A DNA stretch of 64,000 bases from CAWEWH01 sp963812775 (GTDB taxonomy: Bacteria; Pseudomonadota; Alphaproteobacteria; Rhizobiales; Beijerinckiaceae): contig CAWEWH010000007.1 of assembly GCA_963812775.1 (NCBI GenBank), forward strand, positions 682,001 to 746,000, written 5' to 3'. Each line of letters starts with the position of its first letter. Position 1 is the stretch's first letter. Below the pieces are notes generated by a model. The model did no database searches. It saw only the letters and a program-made list of their open reading frames with translations, and was not told the origin of the DNA. Of this stretch, positions 10,757 through 20,163 are shown in pieces. The translations under genes and the position numbers were made by a program.

Positions 10757-11735
10757 TTGAACCGGCGGGTCTTCCTCGGGGACTCGGCTGCGTCGTCGCG
10801 TGGCCGTTCTCCGCACGCGCCTTCGAGGCCGTGAGGACGCCAGTGGTCGGCCTCTTGAGCAGCGTCTCCTTCGAGGCCTATGCCGAGCGGTCGCGGCCCT
10901 GCGCGACGGCCTGAAGCAGACGGGCTTCGTCGAAGGCCAGAACGCGGCGTTTGAATACCGCGCGGCGCCTGGCCAGATCGAGCGCTTGCCGGAGCTCGCG
11001 GCCGAGCTGGTGCGCCGCGGCGTCGACGTCATCATCACGCTTGGCGGCGACGCGCCTGTGCGAGCCGCCCAGGGGGCGACCGCGACCATCCCAATCGTCT
11101 TCACGACGGGCAGCGACCCGAGCGACTTCGGCCTGGTGGCCAACCTCAACAAGCCCGAAGCCAACATCACCGGCGTCAGCTTCTTCTCATGGGAGCTCGG
11201 GCCGAAGCGGCTGCAGATTTCTGCGCGAGCTGCGGCCGCAAGCCAACCGCGTCGCGTTCCTGATCGGACACTCGACGGCGGAGCCGCAGAAATACGTCGA
11301 GGAGTTCGAGGAAGCGGCGCGCAACCTGGGTGTCGAGACCGTGGCCATCCAGGCCCAGACGGAAGCGGCGATCGACGAAGCCTTCGCGGGCTTCGCGCGC
11401 CAGGGCATTGCCGGGCTCGTCGTGTCGAACGACGCCTTCCTCAACTCTTGCCGCAAGCAGATCGTGCGGCTGGCGGCGCGCCATGCGGTTCCGGCGATCT
11501 ATTCATACCGCGAGCACGTCCAGGCCGGAGGCTTGATCAGCTACGGTGCCAACGTCCTCGAAATGTATCGCAAGGCGGGCATCTATGCCGGCCCGCATCC
11601 TCGGCGGCACCAAGCCCGGCAACCTGCCGGTCCTGCTGCCGACCAAATTCGAGCTGCTGGTCAATCTTGGGACCGCGCGCGCGCTTGGTCTCGAGATTTC
11701 CGAAGACGGTCATCGTCGACGAAACCTTCGAATGA
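10757..11735 (+). pseudogene. ABC transporter substrate-binding protein (ABC_sub_bind/TrpX-like), frameshifted
   Basis: A possible TTG start at 10757 gives LNRRVFLG, a twin-arginine-like leader. The mature domain has family signatures: GFVEGQNAAFEYR, LAAELVRRGVDVIIT, IPIVFTTGSDPSDFGLVANLNKPEANITGV, GGLISYGANVLEMYRKAGIYA and PTKFELLVNLGTARALGLEI. The frame advances by one base near 10790-10880, 11215, 11595 and 11710, so four or more insertions are needed to read it through. Proteins of this family are periplasmic and bind small ligands for ABC importers, but no permease or ATPase gene is adjacent, as is usual for the many orphan copies in rhizobia. This is one of four paralogs in the window and the only one not ending RADEVIE. 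Confidence 0.78.
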
Positions 11736-11772
11736 CGCTGCGGCGACCGCGCCTTCGTTTCCGCGGATATCC

Positions 11773-13033
11773 CTACTTGTCGAGAGCCGCGTAGACCATC
11801 TTCTGGAACATCGGCAGCGCCAGGCGGCCGGTCGGCCGCTGGCCCTGCATGGCGGTGACCGCCTCGGGGCCCAGCGGCATGGAGTCCTGGATCAGGTAGA
11901 TCAGGATCATGTCGTTCTGCCGGGTCGGCCTGCCACCAGGTGCCGAAGGCGCCCGGCCAGCCGAAGGCGCCCGTCGCCGCCGGCGCCCATCCACTGGTGC
12001 TTCTCGGCGTCCATGATCGTCGAGACGCCCAGGCCGAAGCCCTGGCTGAGCCAGAACGGCATGCCCGAGGAACGGGATGGCCGCGCTGCGCGTCGGTGAG
12101 CCGGTTGGTGCGTCATCAGGTCGATGGTCTCGGGCTTCACCAGCCGCACGCCGTCGACCTCGCCGCGGCCGAGCATCAGCGCGGGCGAACTTCAGGTAGT
12201 CGTCGGCCGTCGAGATCAGGCCGCCGCCGCCGCCTTCGAACGGCTGGCGGCTTGTCGGCCATGCGGCAGCGAGACGTCCTTGAGCGGCCCGCCGTCGGCA
12301 TGGCCTTGTAGAGCTTGGCCATGCCGGCCGCGCTTCTCCGGCGGCTGCCAGAAGCCGGTGTCGACCATGCCGAGCGGATCGAAGATGCGCCGCCTTCAGC
12401 ACCTCGCCCAGCGGCTTGCCCTCGATGCGGGCGACCAGGAAGCCCAGCACGTCGGTGGCGTGGCTGTAGTGGAACCGCTCGCCCGGCGGATAGCTGAGCG
12501 GCAGCGTCGCCGAGCGCCTTCAGCCAGGCGTCGGGCGCCATCGGGTTGACGAGCGGCGAGCCCAGCTCGTCCTCGTAGGCGTGGGCGATCGGGCCCTTCG
12601 GAGGTGAAGCCGTAGGCGAGGCCGGCGCGGTGGGTCATCAGGTCCTCGACCGTGATCTCGCGTGGCGCCGGGTAGGTGTCGTCGACCGGCCCGGTGGCGT
12701 CCTTCAGCACCCGCATGTCCGGCGAGCTCCGGCAGCCACTTGGTGACCGGGTCCTCGAGCTTGAGCTTGCCTTCCTCGATCAGCATCAGGGCCGCGACCG
12801 AGGTCACCGGCTTGGTCATCGAGGCGATGCGGAACAGCGTGTCGCGCTGCATCGGCGCCTTCGGCCGCGATGTCGCGCTGGCCGATGGTGTTGACCTGCG
12901 CGATCTCGCCGTGCCGCCAGACGAGGGTGACGAAGCCCGACAAGGTGCCGTCGTCGACCTTGGCCTGCAGGGCCGCCGGGACCTGTGCGAGTGCCGTGCG
13001 ATTGAAGCCATGCGATGCCTGCCCGCCGTCCAT
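11773..13033 (-). pseudogene. Serine hydrolase (class C beta-lactamase/EstB-like), frameshifted
   Basis: Read on the minus strand from ATG 13033, with GAGG about 9 nt before it. Conserved pieces are GTLSGFVTLVWRHGEIAQVN, the nucleophile motif SMTK (FRIASMTKPVTSVAAL), EDLMTHRAGLAYGF, the Tyr motif in RFHYSHATDVLGFLV and a C-terminal TWW plus QNDMILIYLIQDSMPLGPEA. These are the Ser-x-x-Lys and Tyr elements of penicillin-binding-protein-like esterases and beta-lactamases. They sit in all three minus-strand frames and need about eight single-base corrections, for example near 12855, 12720, 12600, 12385, 12240 and 12185. The length, about 415 codons, is normal. No signal peptide is seen, so an intracellular esterase is more likely than a beta-lactamase. 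It converges with the substrate-binding gene. Confidence 0.75.
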
Positions 13034-13182
13034 GTGCGTGTCCTCGTACTTGCCATTGTCAGACGGCCGCACGCTATCTGGTCGGATACGCCCGGCGCAA
13101 GGCGGCCGGCGGATCGCCTGGGCCTGCCATGGCACGAGAGCGGAAAATATGGGAAGAATTGGCGAGGTGGGGAGAGGCTGAA

Positions 13183-14988
13183 TTGACAGAACCCGCGACA
13201 AGGACGAGGCCCAAACGAGAGGGCGCGTTGGCCACGCCGCCGCCGCTCACTACGGTCGTCGAGGATTGGCTGGCGCGGTTCGAAGATGCGCTGACGGAGC
13301 AGGATGGCGCGCCGCTCCAGGCGCTGTTTCATGCCGACAGCTATTGGCGCGACGTGCTGGCGTTCACCTGGGACATCCGGACGGTCGAGGGCCACGATGC
13401 CATTCGCCGTGAGCTGAAAGCCCAGGCCGGCCGCGCCCGGCCGGCCGGGTTCAGGATCGCCCGGCACCGCACCGGCCCGCGGCGCGTCACGCGCGCCGGC
13501 ACGCGAGGCCATCGAGGCGATCTTCGATTTCGAGACGGCGCAGGGTCGCGGCAGCGGCGTGCTGCGGCTCGCGCCCGATGCGGATGATGGCGGCATCCTG
13601 AAAGCCTGGACGCTGCTCACCGCCCTCGATGAGATCAAGGGCACGAGGCCGAACCGGCCGGCCCATCGGACGGCAAGGCCTATTCCCGCGACTTCCGCGG
13701 CCCCAACTGGCTCGACGGGCGCAAGCAGCAGCCGTCGCCTATGCCGACCGCGACCCGGCCGTGCTCGTGGTCGGCGGCGGACAGGCCGGGCTTTCGATCG
13801 CCGCGCGCCTCAAGCAGTTGGGCATCGATACGCTGATCGTCGATCGCGAGGCGCGCATCGGCGACAACTGGCGCAATCGCTATCACGCGCTCGTCCTGCA
13901 CAACCAGGTGCACGTCAACCATCTTCCGTTACATGCCGTTTCCGCCGAGCTGGCCGACCTACATCCCGAAGGACAAGCTCGCCGCCTGGTTCGAGGCCTA
14001 CGTCGAAAGCCTGGAGCTCAATTACTGGACGGGCACCGAGTTCGAGAGCGGCGTCTACGACGAAGCGCAGGCGCGATGGTCCGTCGTGCTGCGGCGGACG
14101 GACGGCACGAGGCGGCAGATGCACCCGCGCCACGTCGTCATGGCGACCGGGGTGAGCGGCATTCCGAGCCTTCCCGACATTCCCACGCTGCGCAATTTCG
14201 GCGGCACGGTCCTGCACTCCAGCCAATACGCCGACGGCGAGGCCTGGAAGGGCAAGACGGCCCTCGTCGTCGGCACCGGCAACAGCGGCCACGACATCGC
14301 GCAGGACCTGCACTGCGAGCGGCGCCAAGGTCACCCTCGTTCAACGCAGCTCCGACCTTGGTCGTCAATGTCGAGCCGAGCGCGCAGTTGCCCTACGCGC
14401 TCTACAGCGAAGGACCGCCCCTCGAGGACTGCGACCTCATCACCACGTCGGTGCCGCTGGCGCTCGCGAGGAAGAGCCACATCCGCCTGACCGAGCAGGC
14501 GAAGGAGCTGGACCAGGACGCTGCTCGATGGGCTCGAGCGCGTGGGCTTCAAGCTCGATTTCGGCGACGACGGCACCGGCTGGCAGTTCAAGTACCTGAC
14601 CCGCGGCGGCGGCTACTACTTCAACGTCGGCTGCTCCGATCTGATCGTCGAAGGCGAGATCGGGCTTGCGCAATTTTCCGACATCGCCGCCTTCGTGGCC
14701 GAGGGCGCGCGGATGCGCAACGGCGAGACGCTTGCGGCCGATCTGATCGTGCTGGCGACCGGCTACAAGGGCCAGGAGCATCTCGTCCGCAAGCTGTTCG
14801 GCGACGAGGTCGCCGCCCGCGTCGGCCCGATCTGGGGCTTCGGCGACGGCCAGGAGCTGCGCAACATGTTCGCGCGCACCGCGCAGCCGGGACTGTGGTT
14901 CATCGCCGGCAGCTTCGCCCAGTGCCGCATCTACTCGAAGTATCTCGGCCTGCAGATCAAGGCGTCCGAGCTCGGCCTGTTGCCTTGA
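13183..14988 (+). pseudogene. Flavin-dependent monooxygenase with N-terminal NTF2-like domain, frameshifted
   Basis: TTG 13183 is chosen because GGAGAGG lies 5 nt upstream. Residues 1-140 resemble an NTF2/SnoaL domain (LARFEDALTEQDGAPLQALF, DIRTVEGHDAIRREL). The rest is a class B flavoprotein monooxygenase: FAD fingerprint VLVVGGGQAGLSIAARL, then RYHALVLHNQVHVNHLPY, NADPH fingerprint ALVVGTGNSGHDIAQDL and the late motif LATGYKGQEHL. This class inserts one oxygen atom using NADPH and FAD. At least six shifts are required (about 13500, 13645, 13735, 13930, 14325, 14525), although the final 150 residues to the TGA at 14988 read cleanly. The organisation matches rhizobial monooxygenases of about 600 residues. 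It may oxidise a substrate of the upstream acyl-CoA pathway; that is inference. Confidence 0.8.
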
Positions 14989-15009
14989 GGCGGCGATGCC
15001 TCGCCGCCG

Positions 15010-15525
15010 TCACTTGCGTGCCCGGCCGGCGCGCGCCTTCGGCTTCTTCGACTTCTGAGGCTTGGCGCTCGCGCGCGCCCGCGCCTTGGCGGGCTTCGCG
15101 GGCGGTTTCTTGGCAGGCTTGCGCCCGCCTTTGCGGGTCCGCGATGCGCCAGCCTGCGCGGCGGCCTTGCGCTTCCCGCGCGCCGGCACGAGCCACCGCT
15201 CGAACACCTTGGCCTCAAGGGACGGCGGGTAGGCAAGTCCGTGGGCATCGAGGAAGTTGCGCACGCTTTCGCGCGGATAGCTGCCGTCGTGCATGGCAAG
15301 ATCGCTTACGGCGCGCGCCACGTCTTCGGTCACGTCGCGCGCCTGACCCTTGACGGGGTTGAACTGCACCACCGCGACGATGTTGTCGACGTGGCCGTCG
15401 GCGATATCGCGAACCGTCTGATCGAACGTCGCCTCGCTGAGATCGGTGTCGATGAACGCGCGCCCCTCCGCGCCGAAGTCGGACAGGATGAGGCAGAAGT
15501 CTCGATCGAGGTTGACGTTGCTCAC
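15010..15525 (-). CDS. Hypothetical protein with Lys/Ala/Arg-rich C-terminal tail
   Basis: The 171-residue product starts at GTG 15525 with GGAG about 8 nt upstream. The first 110 residues form an acidic globular domain (LDRDFCLILSDFGAEGRAF, DLSEATFDQTVRDIADG, ARAVSDLAMHDG) that I do not recognise. The last 60 residues are a low-complexity basic tail of AKKPPAKPAKARARASA type, like histone-H1-like or AlgP tails that bind nucleic acids. No signal peptide or membrane segment is present. The tail suggests a DNA- or RNA-associated protein, which is inference only. It converges with the flavin monooxygenase, 21 nt between stop codons. Confidence 0.65.
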   Translation of the reverse strand: MSNVNLDRDFCLILSDFGAEGRAFIDTDLSEATFDQTVRDIADGHVDNIVAVVQFNPVKGQARDVTEDVARAVSDLAMHDGSYPRESVRNFLDAHGLAYPPSLEAKVFERWLVPARGKRKAAAQAGASRTRKGGRKPAKKPPAKPAKARARASAKPQKSKKPKARAGRARK

Positions 15526-15600
15526 GCAAAACTCCAAGCGGCTCGGGCGCGTGATGTCAACGTGTCGGCGTTCGACACTAGGATCGCCCGGCGAACAGCT

Positions 15601-15782
15601 GATCCCTCCCCTCAAGGGGAGGGTGGCGCGCCGCTCTCGCGGCGCGACGGGTGGGTCGCGAGCGCTGCAGCAATGCTACCCCTCCGGCCGGGCTTCGCCA
15701 TAGCCCGGCGCCGCCGGGCATGCTTTTTTCGAGCCAATCGCGCCAAGCGCGATTGGCTGCACCTCCCCCTAGAGGGGGGAGG
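15601..15782. repeat. Composite palindromic intergenic element
   Basis: Four perfect hairpins are packed into 180 bases. They are CCCTCCCCT/AGGGGAGGG (15604-15623), CGCGCCGC/GCGGCGCG (15627-15646), CCGGGCT/AGCCCGG (15688-15708) and a 12-bp AGCCAATCGCGC/GCGCGATTGGCT (15732-15758). A C-run facing a G-run follows at 15762-15782. The element begins and ends with complementary C-rich and G-rich blocks. There is no coding potential. It resembles the mosaic palindromes found between genes in rhizobial genomes and lies between two minus-strand genes, so it may act as an RNA 3' end or processing site. Confidence 0.6.
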
Positions 15783-15819
15783 ATCAGCGCACCGCCGATT
15801 TAAAAAATCTGATCGTGCT

Positions 15820-16387
15820 CTAGCGCCGCGTGACGTTGCTGCGCTCGCGCTTCTGGGGGACGGCCTTCGTCTTCCTGCGGCTGCCGGGGAAAGCGCGCGC
15901 CGCTTGCTCCCCGAGCCTTGATGAAGCGGCCCCTGGCGTCGCGGCCGATGTCGCGGTGACCGTCGTCGCGCGACGCCACCGTGGCGGCGGATGCCATCTC
16001 GGGCAGCGCCTCGGCTTCGCTCGCCACCTCACGCGCCGGCAGGAGGCCGTCGGCCTCCGCCTCGTCAGGTGCAATCGATGTCGCGAGCTCGACCTCCGGC
16101 TCCTGCTCCTCCGTCCAGCGGCGCGGCAAGGAGATACCCCACCCGGGCGTGTAGTGAAGCGTCACGAAGCCGTTCGGGACTTCGCCTGCGTCCATCACGT
16201 CGACGCAGCAGGACAGGCTCGGATCGAGCCACATTTCCGGATGCTTGAATCCCTGCTTGTCTGCAGCGGTGACCGCGAGGTCACGCGCCTGCTCGGCAGA
16301 ATACGCAGCGGCGGTTGCTGTGATCCGATTCTCGAACAGCAATCGATCAACGCCGATGGGCCAAAGTCCGTAGATACGCACGACCAT
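15820..16387 (-). CDS. Hypothetical protein, probable C-terminal frameshift
   Basis: The gene starts at ATG 16387 (MVVRIYGLWPIGVDRLLFEN) and encodes about 190 residues. The middle contains LAVTAADKQGFKHPEMWLDP, a Cys pair (SLSCCVDV) and an acidic stretch rich in Glu. I do not recognise a family. In the starting frame translation ends at 15800. A shift near 15915 would instead give a strongly basic tail of RRKTKAVPQKRERSNV type ending at 15820, which looks more natural after RDARGRFIK. The coordinates follow that second reading. The start lies next to the AT-rich stretch 16450-16510, a likely promoter region. Confidence 0.5.
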
Positions 16388-16809
16388 GGATACTGTAGTT
16401 AACCGCGCCCCCCGTGCGAATTTGTCCTGCTTGAGCTTGCGTTGCAATCGCAACCTTTCGCTAATCTTAAACTACAGCCCGAATACGCTAATTTTTGCAG
16501 CCAAAAACGGCCCGGAATCGGCCCGATTTAGGCTTCGCGGCGGCCCTGGGCAGCGCGGCTCGCTTCACTTTTTCGTTTGTCACATTCGCCAAACCGGCCG
16601 ACGGACCTGCCGGAGCGGGGGCGGCGGGGGGTGCGCGGCGCTGAAAGGGACGATGCGCCCGGCGGCTCTTGAGGGGCGGCACGCGACCCAAGCGGGGAGT
16701 TGAACGGCGCGGCGTGGTGTAGAATTTCCGCGCGACTTAGCCCTGCCGAGGCGAGTTGCGGGGCACATCCCCCTTGCCGTCCTCAGGCGGCAAGGGGTTC
16801 TCTGTGTGG
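16388..16809. other. Intergenic region with an AT-rich promoter-like segment and a terminator-like hairpin
   Basis: No convincing gene is present. About 16450-16510 is distinctly AT-richer than its surroundings and may hold the promoter of the minus-strand gene ending at 15820. A strong hairpin, CCCCTTGCCG/CGGCAAGGGG with an 8-nt loop, lies at 16770-16797 and is followed by TTCTCTGTGT. Confidence 0.4.
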
Positions 16810-16910
16810 CGTGATCCCGAAAGAGTGGATGCGGTTTTCGAACAAGATCATGTGCAAATGGAGAAGCTGGCGCGCGCCGGCGATTGCTCGTGATCGCATC
16901 GCACACTAGC
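16810..16910. repeat. Degenerate copy of the GATCATGC palindromic repeat
   Basis: GTGATCCCGAAAGAGTG, then GGTTTTCGAACAAGATCATG and a terminal GATCGCATCGCACACTAG match the layout of the better copy at 48986-49091, with several substitutions. The first half still folds around CGAAA/TTTCG. It ends 62 nt before the next gene. Confidence 0.6.
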
Positions 16911-16972
16911 GTTCGGGAACTGCCGCGAGCCTGGCTGGTTGGTTTGCACGCAGCGTCGAGGGAGGATCAATC

Positions 16973-17314
16973 ATGAGAGCAATTGTCGCGACCGCCATCG
17001 TGGGGGCTGCCATCTTCGCATCGGCGGGCGCCTCGGCGCAGCAGGCCGTGCCGGATCTCTTCGGCTATCAGAGGCTGAAGGTCTGTCCCCCCGGCTACTA
17101 CTATCGCGACGACGGCTTCTGCCTGCCGCAGGGCTACCGCTACGTCTATCTTCCGAGCGGCGTGCGCTACGCCCACCGCGACAACATCCACGGCTATGGC
17201 GGCGGGCGCCCCATCGCCGGCCCCGGCTGCCCGCAGGGTTGCTCGCGCTACTACATGATCAGCTTCGCCGAGCTCGAAGGCCGTCGCGCCACGGTGTTGC
17301 GGCGGGCGTATTGA
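16973..17314 (+). CDS. Small secreted protein, Tyr/Gly-rich with six cysteines
   Basis: The gene encodes 113 residues. GGGAGGA lies 6 nt before ATG 16973. Residues 1-22 are a signal peptide (MRAIVATAIVGAAIFASAGASA). The mature part contains KVCPPGYYYRDDGFCLPQGYRYVYLP and later GPGCPQGCSRYY, so two cysteine pairs could form disulfides in the periplasm or outside. No named domain is recognised. It resembles the short Tyr-rich exported proteins elsewhere in the window but is richer in Cys. It follows the degenerate palindromic repeat. Confidence 0.65.
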   Translation: MRAIVATAIVGAAIFASAGASAQQAVPDLFGYQRLKVCPPGYYYRDDGFCLPQGYRYVYLPSGVRYAHRDNIHGYGGGRPIAGPGCPQGCSRYYMISFAELEGRRATVLRRAY

Positions 17315-17530
17315 GGGCGGCCCACGCGCTCGAGCTGGTTCTCACTCTCCCCGTCGCCGCGAAGGGCGGCCGCGTTGTTGGCGAGCGCCTGGCCGGCGCT
17401 GAGGGCGTATCGGGAGGAGGGTGCTGGCGACCCTCATTCCGTGCTTGTCAGGCTCAAGACGCCCCGCCATCGCCCCTGGTCTCGCTGCTTTGGGAGGTGA
17501 TAATCTGGCGCTGATCCGCCCATCGAGCGG

Positions 17531-17632
17531 CCCTTGGAATTCGAGCCCGTTGTCAACATGAAGGCCGGCCGAGAGCGCGGTCCTTCGATGCCGAAGACCT
17601 ATGCTCGCCCGCGCCGACGAGGTGATCGAATG
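17531..17632 (+). pseudogene. C-terminal remnant of an ABC substrate-binding protein gene
   Basis: The bases just before the next gene encode FEPVVNMKAGRERGPSMPKT and, after a one-base shift, RADEVIE followed by TGA. This is the C-terminal signature of the intact paralog that follows (TFQLVINLKTAKALGLEVPQ and RADEVIE). The TGA overlaps the ATG at 17630 by four bases. Only about 33 codons remain, so an upstream tandem copy has been lost. Confidence 0.65.
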
Positions 17633-18709
17633 ACACGCGAGCACAAACCCATCACAGGCTCACCAAATCGCGGAGCGCAACATCGGTCCTGCGGCTTTCC
17701 GACTTCGGTCCTTACGCGCCGCGCCTCGATCGCACTCCTCGTCGGCATGGCAGCAGGCCTGCCGCGGGCGACGTGGGGGCAAGCCGCCACCCCTCTGAGG
17801 CGTGTTGCATGGCTCGGAATGGGCCGCCCAAACGAGCCCTCTGCCTATGTCGATGCGTTGCGCGCGGGCCTTAGCGACTTGGGCTGGATTGAAGGCCGGA
17901 GTCTCTCATTGAAGCTTTTCTGGGCGACCGGGCGCGACAACATGGAAGCTGCAACCCGCGACCTTCTCGCGTCAAACCCCGAAGTGATTGTCACTCAGGA
18001 GTTCATGACGCTCGCCATGCAGGCGACGAAGACGACAATACCTGTCGTCTTCGGTTTCAGCGGCGACCCGAGCGAGGTCAAGCTCGTGCAGAGCTTCGCG
18101 CGCCCGGGCACCAACATGACCGGCATGACCTATCTCGCGCTCGATCTCGTCGGCAAGCGCGTCGAGCTCTTGAAGGAATGGTTGCCGAACATCAAGCGGA
18201 TCGCCACGCTGGCGCGGCCGCAGCATCCCGGTGCCGATCTGGAGCGGCAGGCATCCGAGGCGGCAGTGAAGAAGCTCGGACTCGAGCAGATCTTCTTTCC
18301 CTATACCGCGCCGTTTCTTCCGGCGCGGGACCTCAGCGAGCTCGAAAAGACCTTCCGCGCCATCGAGCAGGCGAAGTGTGACGCGCTCATCGTCTTTCCG
18401 GATGCCGCCATGGTCGAGATCAGCGAGCCGTTGGCGCACTTCGCGCTCAACGCCCGGCTGCCGTCCGTCACCGGCTGGGCGCCGCTGGCACGAAACGGCC
18501 TGCTGATGAGCTACGGCCCGAATGTGTCGGACCTCTATCGCTCGCTGGCGCGCTACGTGGACCGCATCCTGCGCGGTGCGAGCCCCGCCGAGCTGCCGGT
18601 CGAGGTGCCGACCACCTTCCAACTCGTCATCAACTTGAAGACCGCCAAGGCGCTTGGCCTCGAAGTGCCGCAATCGTTCCAGGCGCGCGCCGACGAGGTG
18701 ATCGAATAG
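17630..18709 (+). CDS. ABC transporter substrate-binding protein (ABC_sub_bind), intact
   Basis: ATG 17630 opens a 359-residue protein with a twin-arginine-like leader (LTRRASIALLVGMAAGLPRA, residues 25-45). Family signatures are GLSDLGWIEGRSLSLKLFWA, IPVVFGFSGDPSEVKLVQSF, the glycine turn ARPGTNMTGMTYLALDLVGK, LLMSYGPNVSDLYRSLARYV and a C-terminus ending RADEVIE. Relatives are periplasmic binding proteins, often with no neighbouring permease, as here. Starting further upstream would fuse it to the remnant of another copy, so ATG 17630 is preferred. It is the only one of the four paralogs in the window that reads through without a frameshift. Confidence 0.82.
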   Translation: MTREHKPITGSPNRGAQHRSCGFPTSVLTRRASIALLVGMAAGLPRATWGQAATPLRRVAWLGMGRPNEPSAYVDALRAGLSDLGWIEGRSLSLKLFWATGRDNMEAATRDLLASNPEVIVTQEFMTLAMQATKTTIPVVFGFSGDPSEVKLVQSFARPGTNMTGMTYLALDLVGKRVELLKEWLPNIKRIATLARPQHPGADLERQASEAAVKKLGLEQIFFPYTAPFLPARDLSELEKTFRAIEQAKCDALIVFPDAAMVEISEPLAHFALNARLPSVTGWAPLARNGLLMSYGPNVSDLYRSLARYVDRILRGASPAELPVEVPTTFQLVINLKTAKALGLEVPQSFQARADEVIE

Positions 18710-19037
18710 GCCCCCGCTGGCACAGAACTGACGCTGCACGGCCGAGGGGCGCCGCTGCGTTGCACAAAGCCAGCAAGTTGTACCCGGTTGTAGAATAGAA
18801 ACCTGTTGGCACGCAGACGCGTTGATCCAAGCCAATGGGTGCACCCGCCGCGTGGTGCGCCGTGAGGCACGGACCCCGCTGCCCGCTCGCCAAGCAAACG
18901 GCGGGGTCCACCGGCTGCAGCCGGTGCCTCGACCCCGGGAACCTTCTCGCCTCTGCCTCATCTGACACTGCGCCCACACGAGAGCGGGCCGCATGCGCCG
19001 GACGCGCGGCGCGACCCCAACATCAGGGAGATGAGCA
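18710..19037. other. Intergenic region, no gene seen
   Basis: The 328 bases between the ABC substrate-binding gene and the haemoglobin gene show no reading frame with a start, ribosome site and plausible composition. Several short GC palindromes are present but none has a T-run. The ribosome site of the next gene (GGGAG) is at 19026-19030. Confidence 0.4.
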
Positions 19038-19589
19038 ATGGCACAGGCTGTTCGGGCTTCGATGACGAGGCGAAGCGTGGTCGCAGGGCTGGCGCTGGTT
19101 GCCGGGCCGGTGGCTTTGGCGAGCGACGCTCACGCGCAGGCCAAGAAGGCCGCGCCGGAGAAAAGTCTCTATGAACGGCTCGGCGGCGTCTTCGCCATCG
19201 CGGCGGTGGTGGACCACTTCAGCGACGCCGTCGTGAAGAACCCCATCGTCGGCGAGAAGTCCGAGAACCCGCAGCTGCGGGAATGGCACACCAAGAACCT
19301 GGAAAGGCTGCCCGGCCTCAAGTTCATGCGGACGCTGTGGGTCTGCAAGGCTGCGGGCGGACCGTTCCAGTTCACGGCCACCAAGCCCGGCAAGAAGCCG
19401 CTCGGACTTGAGGAGGCGCACCGGAACCTCCGGATATCTCCCGCCGAATTCGACGAGGTCGCAGCGGAACTCGGACGCACCCTTGACTTCGCCAAAGTCC
19501 CGAAGCGCGAGAAGGCGGAAGTCCTGGCGGCGTTCGCTGCCCACAAAGACGAGGTTACGGCCGGTTACGTCGGCGCTAAGCGCGGCTGA
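19038..19589 (+). CDS. Group 1 truncated haemoglobin with N-terminal export signal
   Basis: GGGAG sits 7 nt before ATG 19038. The first 35 residues form a twin-arginine-like signal (SMTRRSVVAGLALVAGPVALA, cleavage near AHA). The globin domain starts at SLYERLGGVFAIAAVVDHF and continues through FMRTLWVCKAAGGPFQFT and LGLEEAHRNLRISPAEFDEV, which carries the proximal-His region. Helix E carries REWHTKNLERL. Truncated haemoglobins bind O2 or NO and are usually cytoplasmic, so an exported form is less common. The frame is intact at 183 residues. The globin assignment is strong; the periplasmic location is inferred from the leader. Confidence 0.82.
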   Translation: MAQAVRASMTRRSVVAGLALVAGPVALASDAHAQAKKAAPEKSLYERLGGVFAIAAVVDHFSDAVVKNPIVGEKSENPQLREWHTKNLERLPGLKFMRTLWVCKAAGGPFQFTATKPGKKPLGLEEAHRNLRISPAEFDEVAAELGRTLDFAKVPKREKAEVLAAFAAHKDEVTAGYVGAKRG

Positions 19590-19713
19590 ACCATCGGCGG
19601 CGGTCCCGTCAAGCGCCTGGTCCAAGGCCTTTGCGCCGGGCTAAAAAAAACCAGCGCCTCCCGCCGCCAATGATCGGGGATGCGCCCTGCGAAGCGAGAT
19701 CTTCGCTGGGCAC

Positions 19714-19965
19714 CTACCAGTTCCGGTAGGCGCAAGTGTACCGAGTTATGCGCCCGAAGAGTTCCGGATCGCACCTGCGGCCGTACACCGAGCCATAGTA
19801 GGCTCGCCCGCGATAGTAGCCCGCCCCGTAGGGAGCATAGGTGTAGGCCGGCCCATACCCATAGTAGTGAGCGTATCGGTGCCGGGCTTCCGCGGCTGGG
19901 ATCGCTGCCGCCATCAGCGACAGGCCGGCCGAGACAGAGATCAAGAGCGTCCGAAATGTCGTCAT
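19714..19965 (-). CDS. Small secreted Tyr/Gly-rich protein
   Basis: ATG 19965 is preceded by AAGGAGAA. The product is 83 residues: a signal peptide (TLLISVSAGLSLMAAAIPAAEA), a repetitive Tyr-rich core (HYYGYGPAYTYAPYGAGYYR), then RRCDPELFGRITRYTCAYRNW with a possible disulfide. Low-complexity exported proteins of this kind are common and poorly studied in rhizobia. It belongs with the products of 21618-21944, 24920-25135 and 33315-33602. Its function is unknown. Confidence 0.65.
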   Translation of the reverse strand: MTTFRTLLISVSAGLSLMAAAIPAAEARHRYAHYYGYGPAYTYAPYGAGYYRGRAYYGSVYGRRCDPELFGRITRYTCAYRNW

Positions 19966-20163
19966 GGATGTTTTCTCCTTCTCCGAGAACGTATTGGTGA
20001 CGCGCCCGGTTTCAAGACGAGGCACCTTCGCCGGCTTGGCGATGTTCACCGCCATGCGGCTCCGCCCGTTGATGTACATCATGGCGAAACGCGAGCCTCG
20101 CAGGGCTCGCTGACTCTCAGGCGGCCTGATGAACGCGTCGCGCCGCGAACCCGCCGAGATAGC

